64,000 bases of DNA from the NCBI RefSeq assembly GCF_018698455.1, contig NZ_JABIOQ010000014.1:1-64000 (forward strand). Reading direction: 5' to 3'. This document shows, in pieces, positions 15,909-24,837 of this stretch. Position 1 is the stretch's first letter. Every line of letters begins with the position of its first letter. This DNA comes from Sulfurimonas sp. GTDB lineage: Bacteria; Campylobacterota; Campylobacteria; Campylobacterales; Sulfurimonadaceae. The notes under the pieces were generated by a model. The model made no database searches. It was not told the origin of the DNA and worked only from the letters and a program-made list of their open reading frames with translations. A program made the translations under genes and the position numbers.

Positions 15909-17090
15909 ATGAAAAAGTTATTAATAACTGGATTAGTTGGTTTAAGTTTAGTAGTTGGAGCGAATGCTTCTGTAAGAGATACAACTGTAAATGTTTACGG
16001 TGTTGGTGCAAAGACTGATAAAAATCAGGACAGTTCTGCTGGTGCAGGTATTATGCTTGACAGTGAAAATGTTAAAGTAAAATTAGAAGCTACTTCTGAT
16101 TTTATCAAAACTGGTGCTGTTTTAAAGTTTAATCCTTTAGAAAAGTATTACATTAAAGTTGGTTTGAATTATTTAAATCAAAAAATGTATGCTCCTGATA
16201 ATACAAATGCAAAAGTTAATCAATACTCTGGTGCTTTAGGTACTGGTTATATGATAAGCAATGATTTGTATATTGAACTTGGTGGTTCTATTACTCAGCT
16301 TGACGGTTCTAAAGTTGGTGCTGATTATGAAGTAAAAGATGAAACAACTTCATTAACTTACTTAGAAGTAGCAAAGCGTTGGTTTGATGTACTAGATACA
16401 ACAGCAAATGCAGGACAAGTATTTCACGAGTTTAGTAATGATGAGTTCTCATATGGTGTCGGTGTAGATTACTACCCTACAAATAACTCAAAATTAGGAT
16501 TTAACTATCAAAATGAAAAGAATAATATCGTAAGTGTTTATTCTGCTCAATACGGTTATCTTTTTGCTGAGTATGTAGATAATATCTCCAGCAAGACTAA
16601 TCAAGTAAATGCAGGTTTCAAAATTGCATTTACAGACATTACAGACTTCTCTACTTACAGTATGCCTAAAAATATCAAGCCTCATCTTTCAGAACTTCAC
16701 AGATTTGAAAGTATTGCCTTTGGTACAAATATGGAAATACAAAGTAGTGCAGGTGTAAGTAAAACTGCTGAGGCTATAGCAAGAGATAACACTCCTGCAA
16801 TATCAAGTCCTACTATATCGTTAGCAAATCAAAGTGTTAATGATAATGGTGGTTTTATAACTACTGATTTACCTGCTCCTACAGTTTCAAATGTTAATGC
16901 TGGTGCTGTTTATAGCATAGTTGGAGACCCTACAGGTGGAAAACTTACTATTAATGCAGGAACTGGTGTGGCTACTTGGGATGGAGATTTAGGTGGAGAT
17001 ACTGATTATAGTATTACTATTAAAGTTCTAAATACTGATGGTGGAACTAGTTCTACTACATTTACTTTAACAGTTATTGATAACGGTTAA
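15909..17090 (+). CDS. Outer-membrane beta-barrel protein with C-terminal Ig-like domain
   Basis: Start at ATG 15909 with GAGGAAG upstream; the signal peptide is MKKLLITGLVGLSLVVGANA. Residues about 20-260 alternate polar and hydrophobic residues with aromatic strand ends (YYIKVGLNY, FSYGVGVDYYPTN, VSVYSAQYGYLFAEY), a barrel pattern. The last ~90 residues (SPTISLANQSVNDNGGF onward, ending ITIKVLNTDGGTSSTTFTLTV) are a cadherin-like/putative-Ig domain, which could be surface exposed. Substrate or partner unknown. Flanked by operators and by inverted repeats, suggesting a mobile regulator/adhesin-like module. Confidence 0.6.
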   Translation: MKKLLITGLVGLSLVVGANASVRDTTVNVYGVGAKTDKNQDSSAGAGIMLDSENVKVKLEATSDFIKTGAVLKFNPLEKYYIKVGLNYLNQKMYAPDNTNAKVNQYSGALGTGYMISNDLYIELGGSITQLDGSKVGADYEVKDETTSLTYLEVAKRWFDVLDTTANAGQVFHEFSNDEFSYGVGVDYYPTNNSKLGFNYQNEKNNIVSVYSAQYGYLFAEYVDNISSKTNQVNAGFKIAFTDITDFSTYSMPKNIKPHLSELHRFESIAFGTNMEIQSSAGVSKTAEAIARDNTPAISSPTISLANQSVNDNGGFITTDLPAPTVSNVNAGAVYSIVGDPTGGKLTINAGTGVATWDGDLGGDTDYSITIKVLNTDGGTSSTTFTLTVIDNG

Positions 17091-17103
17091 AGCAAAAAAA
17101 ATT

Positions 17104-17131
17104 AAAAGCTTAGATTTTTTTCTAAGCTTTT
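17104..17131 (+). terminator. Terminator after the barrel/Ig gene
   Basis: Perfect 11-bp stem AAAAGCTTAGA/TCTAAGCTTTT with a 6-T loop and following T run, 14 bp after the stop. Confidence 0.85.
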
Positions 17132-17141
17132 TTGTATAATA

Positions 17142-17178
17142 TAAAACTACACCCCTGTGAATGAATCTCCACTTTTTA
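17142..17178. repeat. Right inverted repeat of the regulator/OMP module
   Basis: Reads AAAACTACACCCCTG, then ATCTCCACTTTTTAC; inverse of 15133-15172. It abuts the truncated DUF1501 gene, as if an insertion had removed that gene's 5' part. Confidence 0.45.
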
Positions 17179-17734
17179 CAACTTTGCTAATCAAAGATTT
17201 AGAAAGATTGAGATAACGACACATTTTGGTATTGCGGCCTATAAAGCTGAGCAAATGTGTTTAGTTATAAATGCAAGAACAAGTGGAGCAGTAGGAGGAA
17301 TGGATACTCATGGAGACCATGACATACAACATCCTTTATGCATTGATGAAATCGTAGAACAGATAGATGCTTTAGTCACTGACTTAAAAGAAATGGGGGT
17401 TTACGATGATAGTGTAATCGTCGTTGGCTCTGATATGGGTAGGACGCCTCAGTACAACTCCTTTAACGGTAAAGATCACTGGCCTATCACTAGTATGCTA
17501 CTTCTAGGAGGACGAGTCCAAGGTAACCAAGTAATAGGAGAAACTACAGACCTTCTTGAAGCTAAAAAAGTCGATCCTCAAACTTTAGAACTATCAGAAA
17601 ATGGGATAGAACTAACCTACCCTGATATGCATCAACTCTTTCGTCGTTACTCAGGTATTGAAAATACAGCTGTTTCAAAAAAATATGATCTCAAAGCACA
17701 AGAGTTAAACATTACAAAGTTTTTCAAAATTTAA
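17165..17734 (+). pseudogene. DUF1501-family gene remnant (C-terminal third)
   Basis: The frame opens after a TGA at 17162 and gives a C-terminal DUF1501 segment: FGIAAYKAEQ, GGMDTHGDHDIQH, VIVVGSDMGRTPQYNS, GKDHWPITSMLLLGG, and a terminal region with YPDMHQLFRRYSGI. It aligns well with the last ~190 residues of the intact DUF1501 protein at 21139-22452 (FDTHGNHD, SEFGRTPGYNSGNGKDHW). The Tat signal and N-terminal two thirds are missing. A first ATG at 17255 exists but lacks a good ribosome site. It is convergent with the apbE-like gene and not a copy of identical sequence, so it derives from a second, related locus. Confidence 0.75.
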
Positions 17735-17765
17735 TAAATACTAAAATAGTTGTAGATCAAAAAAT

Positions 17766-18686
17766 TTACGTACAGTTAAATGCAACTGAAGATACTTTTA
17801 GGCCCTTAATATTTGAGAGTATCATGCTAGAGTCTTTTTCAATTGCAATAAGTCCAATGTTTTTTGCTTTTGTAAACTCTTTTAAATAGTTAGAATTCTT
17901 ATTAAAAAGTGCTGTTGCATATGCATCTAGTAGGTCTATATCCAATCCGTTTTGTATAATTGTAACTGAACTATATATGTTAGATGACATTCCAGTTTGT
18001 GTGTTGAGTATATGGTTGTTTTGTGGTGAGTCAATAAATCTTTCATAGTCTCCACTTGTCGAAATAGAGATGGCATCTTTTGAAGTCTTTATAAAACCAA
18101 TAGACCCATCACTGTTGGGGTCTTTTATAGCTATATTATAACTTTTACCAAAACCAACTATTTCTCCACCTACATCAACAAGTGCCTTTGTTGCCCCTAC
18201 TTCTTTTAAATATAGTGCTATTAACTTAGACACATACCCCTTACCAATACCACCTAAGTCTATCCTCACTCCACTCTTTTTAAATGATATACTCTGCTCT
18301 TGTATATCAAGTAGTTTGTAGTTGACAAGTTCCTTTTTCTCTTCTAGCTCTTCTTTACTTGCTAGCTTTTGATTGGAAAACCCAAAATGATATGCTCCAT
18401 GACTTAAAGAGCCAATGGTAATGTCAAATGCACCAGCACAAAGCCTTGATGCTTCAATGCATCTTTTAAAAAGTACAATATCTTCTTCTTCACAAAACAC
18501 TTTTTCTTTACTGGCCGTTGTATTTATTTCATATAAAAAAGAGTCTTGCTTGTATGCACTATACCTCTTCTCAAAATCAGTTGCTATTTTATAAGCTTGA
18601 TAGAGAATACTTTTTGAGACATTTGCCCTTATGAGAATTTTTGTACTCATAACTTTAGCTTCAAGAGCCTTTTCAAAAAATCTCAA
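17766..18686 (-). CDS. apbE: FAD:protein FMN transferase (ApbE)
   Basis: ApbE covalently attaches FMN to threonine of exported flavoproteins. Motifs in order: SRLCAGAFDITIGSL, the Mg/FAD-binding IDLGGIGKGYVSKLIA, LVDVGGEIVGFG, AISISTSGDYERF and NHILNTQTG, and DLLDAYATALF near the end. 306 residues, normal, but no clear signal peptide or lipobox is present at the chosen start (most homologues are exported), so it may act in the cytoplasm or be exported by an atypical N-terminus. Last gene of the seven-gene operon, 2 bp after the DUF3570 stop. No obvious ApbE target (DgxtsAT motif) is seen in the operon. Confidence 0.92.
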   Translation of the reverse strand: MRFFEKALEAKVMSTKILIRANVSKSILYQAYKIATDFEKRYSAYKQDSFLYEINTTASKEKVFCEEEDIVLFKRCIEASRLCAGAFDITIGSLSHGAYHFGFSNQKLASKEELEEKKELVNYKLLDIQEQSISFKKSGVRIDLGGIGKGYVSKLIALYLKEVGATKALVDVGGEIVGFGKSYNIAIKDPNSDGSIGFIKTSKDAISISTSGDYERFIDSPQNNHILNTQTGMSSNIYSSVTIIQNGLDIDLLDAYATALFNKNSNYLKEFTKAKNIGLIAIEKDSSMILSNIKGLKVSSVAFNCT

Positions 18687-18688
18687 TA

Positions 18689-19801
18689 TTAAAAATCGTA
18701 TTCTATAGATAGAGTAGTATATACTGCTGTTATTTTATCAATGTCATACCAATTTTTTATATATGCATTTTCAGTTGTTTGATACATATCTATACTCGCA
18801 GTTACTTTATATGGACTAGAAATTGATGGTTTGTATATAAAAGGAATTCCAATATCATAAGAGTCAAAAGCACTCATTCTATAATCAACCGCAAAGTATT
18901 GGTCATCTAAACCATAAGCACCAACATCTTTAGCAAAAAATGCATCCGATTGTGAATAATATCTTAATCGTAATCCTGATGTAACACTACTTCCAAAATC
19001 ACTTAACCATTCTGTACTAACAGTATGTGAAGATATATCCCAATCATCTGCATAGTATCTATATGAGTAGTTAATACTGTTTCTATCATTTAGCATTACT
19101 ATGCCCTTGAATGCGAATGCATGAGCTGTTCTTGTTTCAGGGTATTTCTCAAACTTTGCAAAAGTATCTTGTTTGACATAGTTGTATGGAGATGCTAAAA
19201 AACCTTCGCTATACATAAGTGAGTATATAAACTGAATGGATGCCGTAGGGGATAAAAGTTGATTTATCGACATATCAATTTTACCCTCTTTTCTATCATC
19301 TCTTGGAAGGTTTCTGTCAAATGCAGGAATCCATGTATCATCTGATTGTGAAATACCTATTCCAATTGCTGTATTTTGCTCATTGAGTTGTCTTGTATAG
19401 TTAATAAAAAATGCCCTACCTTCATAGTCACTCTCAGTAGAGTAATAAACACCACCACTCAAAGCATTGTTAGTATCTTCATATGCCATAGTTAAAGTTG
19501 GAGCGTAACGAACTTCTTCAAAAGTGCCCTCTTTTGGAGATGCACCAGTCACAACATCAACCACAGCTGGACTACCTCCATTTTTAAAACTTGCAGCAGC
19601 TATAGTGTCTACTCTAAGTTTTACTCCAATTAAAAAGTTTTTTGAAAGGGTTTTCATTAATGAAAATGTTGGGGAGTAAACTTGAACATCTGCTGTATCG
19701 TTGTAGCTGTTCAAACCTACAGTTGTGCTGTCTTTTAAAGAAGATGCATAAGATTTTAAAAATGGTACTAGAAGCATTAAACTAATAAAAAGAGATTTCA
19801 T
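18689..19801 (-). CDS. DUF3570 outer-membrane protein
   Basis: Starts at ATG 19801 overlapping the previous stop as TGATG. Signal peptide MKSLFISLMLLVPFLKSYAS, then a beta-rich protein (about 370 residues) with TTVGLNSYNDTADVQVYSP, the DUF3570 mark TGASPKEGTFEEVRYAPT, multiple aromatic strands, and a C-terminal YTTLSIEYDF typical of barrels recognised by BAM. DUF3570 genes commonly adjoin DUF4266, thioredoxin and apbE genes, as here. Function unknown; may form the outer-membrane part of the redox system. Confidence 0.85.
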   Translation of the reverse strand: MKSLFISLMLLVPFLKSYASSLKDSTTVGLNSYNDTADVQVYSPTFSLMKTLSKNFLIGVKLRVDTIAAASFKNGGSPAVVDVVTGASPKEGTFEEVRYAPTLTMAYEDTNNALSGGVYYSTESDYEGRAFFINYTRQLNEQNTAIGIGISQSDDTWIPAFDRNLPRDDRKEGKIDMSINQLLSPTASIQFIYSLMYSEGFLASPYNYVKQDTFAKFEKYPETRTAHAFAFKGIVMLNDRNSINYSYRYYADDWDISSHTVSTEWLSDFGSSVTSGLRLRYYSQSDAFFAKDVGAYGLDDQYFAVDYRMSAFDSYDIGIPFIYKPSISSPYKVTASIDMYQTTENAYIKNWYDIDKITAVYTTLSIEYDF

Positions 19802-20016
19802 CACCTGCATCCACATCCTCCTTGAAAACTACTATCTCCTCCTGCACTTGCTTCACGTATTAAGAAGATATGACTCTCTTGTTCAGCTCTCTGCGCTAAA
19901 GGTGAAAGGCTCATCTTATCTTGTGCAAAATATTCTTTTTCATAAGGCATAACTCGCACAAGTGCATCAGAACATCCAGTAAGTAGTACTAATGATACTA
20001 AAAAAATATACTGCAT
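19801..20016 (-). CDS. DUF4266 small lipoprotein with Gly/Cys tail
   Basis: 71 residues: signal with lipobox LLTGC (Cys15), then VMPYEKEYFAQDKMSLSPLA, a glutamate-rich helix, and the tail GGDSSFQGGCGCR. The combination is DUF4266. The terminal CGC could ligate a metal or form a redox disulfide serviced by the TlpA-like protein encoded just upstream. Coupled to the DUF3570 gene by overlap. Confidence 0.85.
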   Translation of the reverse strand: MQYIFLVSLVLLTGCSDALVRVMPYEKEYFAQDKMSLSPLAQRAEQESHIFLIREASAGGDSSFQGGCGCR

Positions 20017-20021
20017 TTAAA

Positions 20022-20516
20022 TTACTTTAATTTATCTATTTTAATTTTGAGTTTAGCTATATCATCATGCGATAAACTACCCACAATCACATCTCTAACT
20101 ACTCCTTGTTTATCTATGAGGTATGAAGATGGCATACCTTTTGCACCATAAGCTTTTGGCATAGATTTACTAGGATCATATAACGCTATAAATGGTCTTT
20201 TATAGCCTAACTCTTTTTCAACACTTTCTAGGAACTCTTGTGAGCTACTACTTGACTTATCTATGCTTACTGTTACTATTTTAAAGCCACTCTTATACTC
20301 TTGTTGAAGTGTGAAAAACTCTGGCATCTCTTTTTTACATCCTCCACACCAACTAGCCCATAAGTTTACCAGTACAACTTCTCCTTTGAAGTCATCCATA
20401 GAGTATGATGTAGTAGCATCTAGTGTTTGAAGTTTAAAAGCAACCGCATTATCGCCTTTTGTAACTTCTGCAGATAGACTGAGTGTTAGTAGCACCATTG
20501 TTATAATTTTTTTCAT
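20022..20516 (-). CDS. TlpA/ResA-like periplasmic thioredoxin
   Basis: 164 residues with a signal peptide (MKKIITMVLLTLSLSA) and a thioredoxin fold: VVLVNLWASWCGGCKKEMPEF with Cys57 and Cys60 as CGGC, cis-proline region AKGMPSSYLIDKQGVV. Likely reduces or exchanges disulfides of exported proteins, for example heme-binding CxxCH cysteines of the two cytochromes or the CGC tail of the DUF4266 protein (inference). 9 bp after the diheme lipoprotein gene. Confidence 0.9.
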   Translation of the reverse strand: MKKIITMVLLTLSLSAEVTKGDNAVAFKLQTLDATTSYSMDDFKGEVVLVNLWASWCGGCKKEMPEFFTLQQEYKSGFKIVTVSIDKSSSSSQEFLESVEKELGYKRPFIALYDPSKSMPKAYGAKGMPSSYLIDKQGVVRDVIVGSLSHDDIAKLKIKIDKLK

Positions 20517-20525
20517 ATTTTATTC

Positions 20526-21113
20526 CTATTGACATAAATTTACATTTGATTGTACAAATAATGGACTTGTTACACCATTATTATGACAAGCATTACATGA
20601 TATTCTATTGCTGAAGTCTATTGCTGAATCTATAGAATATTCTGCACTACTAAAACTATGAGAAGCAAAATTTGATTGTGCTAGAGTTTGGTTTGTGTCT
20701 CTTGTTATGATTCTCATAGTATATGTTCCATTAAGAGGAGCATTAAAGAGTCTATCTAGTAAAAATACATTTCCTTGACCAAGGTTACCTTTTGACTCTT
20801 CATCATAGTAGTTTACAGTAGAGTGAACTACATTCGAACTAGCATCTAAAAACTCAACTGCCAAGTCTGCATTACAGGTATTTTCTAAGTCGTTCATATC
20901 TTCAACATTAGCACTTTTATAAAGTGTACCTGCTATTGTTAGATGTTTGTTCGGAGCTAAGTCAAGATTGTGACAGGAAAGGCAATCTCTTCCTTGAAAG
21001 TGTGATCCTCTATCTGCCGCACTTACTGGTTGTGTTAACTTTTGAGTTTCTTCTCCACACCCAATGAAAAAGAGTGCAAGAGTAGTAGCAACAATGGTTT
21101 TATAGTATTTCAC
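20526..21113 (-). CDS. Diheme c-type cytochrome lipoprotein
   Basis: 195 residues; lipobox FFIGC (Cys19); heme sites CLSCH (44-48) and CNACH (173-177) at opposite ends, with a beta-sandwich-like middle (NPLNGTYTMRI-type strands; here APLNGTYTMRIITRDTNQ). Membrane-anchored periplasmic electron carrier, unassigned family. 25 bp after the DUF1501 gene. Confidence 0.8.
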   Translation of the reverse strand: MKYYKTIVATTLALFFIGCGEETQKLTQPVSAADRGSHFQGRDCLSCHNLDLAPNKHLTIAGTLYKSANVEDMNDLENTCNADLAVEFLDASSNVVHSTVNYYDEESKGNLGQGNVFLLDRLFNAPLNGTYTMRIITRDTNQTLAQSNFASHSFSSAEYSIDSAIDFSNRISCNACHNNGVTSPLFVQSNVNLCQ

Positions 21114-21138
21114 TTAAAGTTCCTTAACGATACACATT

Positions 21139-22452
21139 TTATGAAAATATATCTAAATCTTCAATAGTTCCAGCTAGGGGGTAGTATTGTGTTAAGAGTT
21201 GGTTATTCTCTATTTTTGCTAGTTTTCGCATGGCTTTATTTATATGAGCATAAGTTATATTTATCCCATTTTCATCAACTGCTAAAGTGGTAGGGTTTAC
21301 TTTTAAAGCATCGTGTCTATGAGTAGAAGCACCGACAACACGGCCACCTGTAATTCCTTTACCCATAAACATCATAGAACTAACACTCCAGTGATCTTTA
21401 CCGTTACCACTATTATAGCCAGGTGTTCTGCCAAATTCAGAGCCAATTACAAAAATAACATTATCAGAGATACCTTGGTTTTCTGCCTCTTGTTTGAGTA
21501 AATCTACACCTTTTAATAATCTAGCTAGTCTTGGTATATGAGTAGCATCATGGTTTCCATGTGTATCAAAACTACCAAAATTGATATTAACACTTGCAGT
21601 CAGTCCAGCCTTATAGCCCGCCATTGCAAAACGACCTTGAGAAAAAACTTGATTGTTTCTATCTGGGTGTGTATTTACATCATCTGGTAAAAACTCTACT
21701 AATTTTTTAAGTTCATTGGAGCCACTATGAGCTAAACCATATTGTTTTGCTAACTTTATAATAGACTCCAGACCTTGATTTGCTATTGTTCTGTTTGTGC
21801 GTGCTTCATTTGCTGCTTTAATTCTATTAAAATCATCATCATGAAAATAGTTATTATCATCATTATATCGATTTACAAAAGCGAGTTCATTTATTGCATT
21901 CATATTGCTCAGTCGTGTTCCTGCTACAACACCAAATGTTTCATCATATCCACCAGCTGTAATAAATGCTAAAGGAGAAGCAGGATTACTTATACCTGCA
22001 ACTAAGGCAGATAAAGCAGGGTATCCCTCTGAAAGTTTTCCACTCATCATATATCTACGACCTGAGTCATGACCATTTGTTTGAGTATCTATTCCGTTAA
22101 CGACTAAAAGTTCCGCACCAAACTTATCAAAAAAAGTTGAGAATTCATAATCAACATTGTTGTCATCTAAACCTCTAACTGGAGCATATTTAATAGCAGA
22201 AGCTGAAGTTGATGTTGCAATATCAACATTTGCATAACTCCTATTCATTGCTGCTGATGTAGGGTTGTCATTTGAATCCAACTCTTCTTCAAGGAAGCCT
22301 TTAGGGTCACAAAAAGATGTTGGATCCCAACCACCAGATGCTTGAACAAACACCCAAAGAGGGTTATCGCCTACATTTGCTTGAAGTGTGTTTGGAAAAA
22401 GAGCCATTGCCGCAACAACCGATGTGTATTTCAAAAAATTTCTACGTAACAT
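21139..22452 (-). CDS. DUF1501 family protein, Tat-exported
   Basis: Start at ATG 22452 behind AAGGAGAA. Twin-arginine signal LRRNFLKYTSVVAAMALFP at residues 2-20. The body belongs to the alkaline-phosphatase-like DUF1501 family: WVFVQASGGWDPTSFCDPKG, VVNGIDTQTNGHDSGRRY, NFGSFDTHGNHDATHI and VIGSEFGRTPGYNSGNGKDH, where His/Asp/Gly positions could form a metal site. About 437 residues. DUF1501 genes usually pair with planctomycete-type cytochrome genes; here the partner starts 10 bp upstream. Biochemical activity is unknown. Confidence 0.88.
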   Translation of the reverse strand: MLRRNFLKYTSVVAAMALFPNTLQANVGDNPLWVFVQASGGWDPTSFCDPKGFLEEELDSNDNPTSAAMNRSYANVDIATSTSASAIKYAPVRGLDDNNVDYEFSTFFDKFGAELLVVNGIDTQTNGHDSGRRYMMSGKLSEGYPALSALVAGISNPASPLAFITAGGYDETFGVVAGTRLSNMNAINELAFVNRYNDDNNYFHDDDFNRIKAANEARTNRTIANQGLESIIKLAKQYGLAHSGSNELKKLVEFLPDDVNTHPDRNNQVFSQGRFAMAGYKAGLTASVNINFGSFDTHGNHDATHIPRLARLLKGVDLLKQEAENQGISDNVIFVIGSEFGRTPGYNSGNGKDHWSVSSMMFMGKGITGGRVVGASTHRHDALKVNPTTLAVDENGINITYAHINKAMRKLAKIENNQLLTQYYPLAGTIEDLDIFS

Positions 22453-22462
22453 AATATTCTCC

Positions 22463-24766
22463 TTACTCTGCACTATTTTCATAGACAAATTTAAAATCAC
22501 TTAAAAGATAAGCGACAACTACTTGCCATGAACGGATAACATAATTAGCATCTCGATAAACTCGATCATCTGCTCTACCATCATTGTATAATCCTTCACG
22601 AGTTACTGGATCATAGTGAAGTTCACATACATCCATTATTTCTTTTGATTCATCACCAAGAGAAATACGATTTTTACCCGCAGTATACGTTTGCATAAAT
22701 AGCTCATATGTCTTTTCTAGCTCAACAGTACCTAGAGGAAGTTCTTCGCCTAATATATGCTTATGAAGATGCTGAATATTTTTCTTTATCGCTGCGATAA
22801 AAAATTCATTTTCAGGTTCTAATGTTGTACTCACATATGGGAAAAGCTTACGTTCACTAGCAGGAAAATAAAAATCTCTTGAAACAGGATAGCATGACAT
22901 CTGAAGAGCCATACGAGTCTGAATACTTGCCATAACGCCATTAAGCTCTTCTACTCTAGTTGAAATAGATCCTGAGTTAATACCTCCATAAAGTATCTTG
23001 TAATTATCATCTCTTAGAAGTCTGTGAGTATATGATCTATTGTTGTCAGCATCACCTTGTCTTCTATATATACTCCAGTAGTAACCCATAACATCATATA
23101 TTTTACTGTTAAGTGCTTCTGGCGTTATAAGTTTAGCCTGCCCTAGTCTCTCTGAGAGTACACTATTTGTACTCCCAGTTGCTACAGCTCTATAGAGTGG
23201 TGACTTTACAATCTCTTTTATAACAAGTTTAGCATCAAGACTACTTGCTATAAACTTATCTTTAATAGCCTCTAAAATAGAATTTTCATATGTATATGCT
23301 TCTAGTTTATTGACATAGTCAATATCGTCACTGACAGGCTGAGTTAATGCATCTCTTCCTAACAGTGCTTTATAAAACAGCTTTACTATAGACTTAGCAA
23401 AACGTTCATCTTTTGTAATTTCACCTGCTAACCATTGTAGTAAGTTTCCTGATGCACTTTGTGGTGCAGTATTTGACAAGCTTATTCCAGCAGTTTGTGC
23501 TACGTCTCCACGAAAACCAGGTCTATATCTACCATTATTATCCCAGTTTTTAAAAGCACTTGCTATAGGCTCCATCACATTGTGACATACTGTACAGTTA
23601 GGATTTGTCCATGTTGCTGTATCGCTTACTACTTCATCAGAATTTAGCGGACGATTTGCCAATCCTAATATATCTGTATCTAGAAAGAAAATCTGTGCTT
23701 TAGCAGATCTGTGACGGTCCAAGTTAGTATTTGTAGAAGGAAATCTATTTAAGTAAGTGATAGTTGTAAAAATTCCTGCATGAGGAATACCATCTATTTT
23801 TGCTTCTCTAAATACATCTTGTGGATATTTTGCTTCTATCTCGTCTTTAGTGACATTTAACTCATGCACATATGTAAACCCACTTATGTCAATGTCATAT
23901 GTTTTTGCAGAAAATGGATTTACCATTACATAATCAGCTGTTAATATCTCACTAAATGGACGGTTCTCTTTGATTACATGGACTATTAACTCTATCGCTT
24001 CTCGTGATATTGCATAGTTTGTGTAGTTGTCAATTTCGTTGTATTCACCATCATCAATATCTTCCCACCATCTCCTTTGTGGAAAGTCCGTACTACTTAA
24101 AAGGTTTTCTCCATCATGTCCAGGTGTATAAAAGTCTGTTAATAGTACATCGTTAAAACTAAGTCTAACCCAGTCATAAAAAGCTTTGCTTTGCATATAT
24201 TTGTCAAGGGAAGCATCTATGTCTTCTATAGATTTTACACTGTTTATTTCATCACTATTTGGTGCTTTTCCTTGTATGGCATAAGAGGCACTTCTAAGAG
24301 TTTTTGTGGGCGAGAGCAGTGATACTGCTGCATTTGTAAGTGTTGTATTTTGAGTGGCACTTACACATGTCTTGGTGTCTTTAACATATGCAACAAATTC
24401 TTCAACATTATCTTTAGCAGTACCAGTTAGCTGTACACCCCCACTATGAGAAACTTCATTTGAACCTTTTTGGACAAGTTGTGATCCTGCTGATTTTATA
24501 TAGGTCTGTAAAATATTATAATTTTCAGCCTTATTATCACCAAGAGGACTCGCTAAAACTAACCTATTACCCTTGTAGTCACCGCCAGAAGAGTGGCAAG
24601 AGACACATGAGCTAAGTGCTAAAGAAACAGAGTCATTAAAATACTCTTGCTTACATGATTCAGTATTACCTTGTACTTTTGCACTATCGTCTGTGGTCTC
24701 TTGAGAATTACATCCTACAAGAAAAAGAGCAGTAATAATCGAACTATATGAAAGTAATTTTTTCAT
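22463..24766 (-). CDS. Planctomycete-type diheme cytochrome c lipoprotein (DUF1588-like)
   Basis: 767 residues, first gene of the operon. Lipobox LVGC (Cys19); heme site CVSCH at 54-58 in an N-terminal cytochrome domain; second site CTVCH in the centre followed by MEPIASAFKNWDNNGRYRPG, the DUF1588 hallmark, preceded by HAGIFTTITYLNRFPSTNTN. A further ~330 residues follow with no heme site. This is the type of large periplasmic protein usually encoded next to DUF1501/DUF1552 genes. AGGAGAA precedes the ATG, and a c-di-GMP riboswitch-like leader lies 72 bp upstream. Confidence 0.82.
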   Translation of the reverse strand: MKKLLSYSSIITALFLVGCNSQETTDDSAKVQGNTESCKQEYFNDSVSLALSSCVSCHSSGGDYKGNRLVLASPLGDNKAENYNILQTYIKSAGSQLVQKGSNEVSHSGGVQLTGTAKDNVEEFVAYVKDTKTCVSATQNTTLTNAAVSLLSPTKTLRSASYAIQGKAPNSDEINSVKSIEDIDASLDKYMQSKAFYDWVRLSFNDVLLTDFYTPGHDGENLLSSTDFPQRRWWEDIDDGEYNEIDNYTNYAISREAIELIVHVIKENRPFSEILTADYVMVNPFSAKTYDIDISGFTYVHELNVTKDEIEAKYPQDVFREAKIDGIPHAGIFTTITYLNRFPSTNTNLDRHRSAKAQIFFLDTDILGLANRPLNSDEVVSDTATWTNPNCTVCHNVMEPIASAFKNWDNNGRYRPGFRGDVAQTAGISLSNTAPQSASGNLLQWLAGEITKDERFAKSIVKLFYKALLGRDALTQPVSDDIDYVNKLEAYTYENSILEAIKDKFIASSLDAKLVIKEIVKSPLYRAVATGSTNSVLSERLGQAKLITPEALNSKIYDVMGYYWSIYRRQGDADNNRSYTHRLLRDDNYKILYGGINSGSISTRVEELNGVMASIQTRMALQMSCYPVSRDFYFPASERKLFPYVSTTLEPENEFFIAAIKKNIQHLHKHILGEELPLGTVELEKTYELFMQTYTAGKNRISLGDESKEIMDVCELHYDPVTREGLYNDGRADDRVYRDANYVIRSWQVVVAYLLSDFKFVYENSAE

Positions 24767-24837
24767 TTTATTCTCCTAAATGTTTAAAGTTTTTAAGGTT
24801 TAATAAGAATTATAGGTGGCAAGTATAATGTTGAAGA

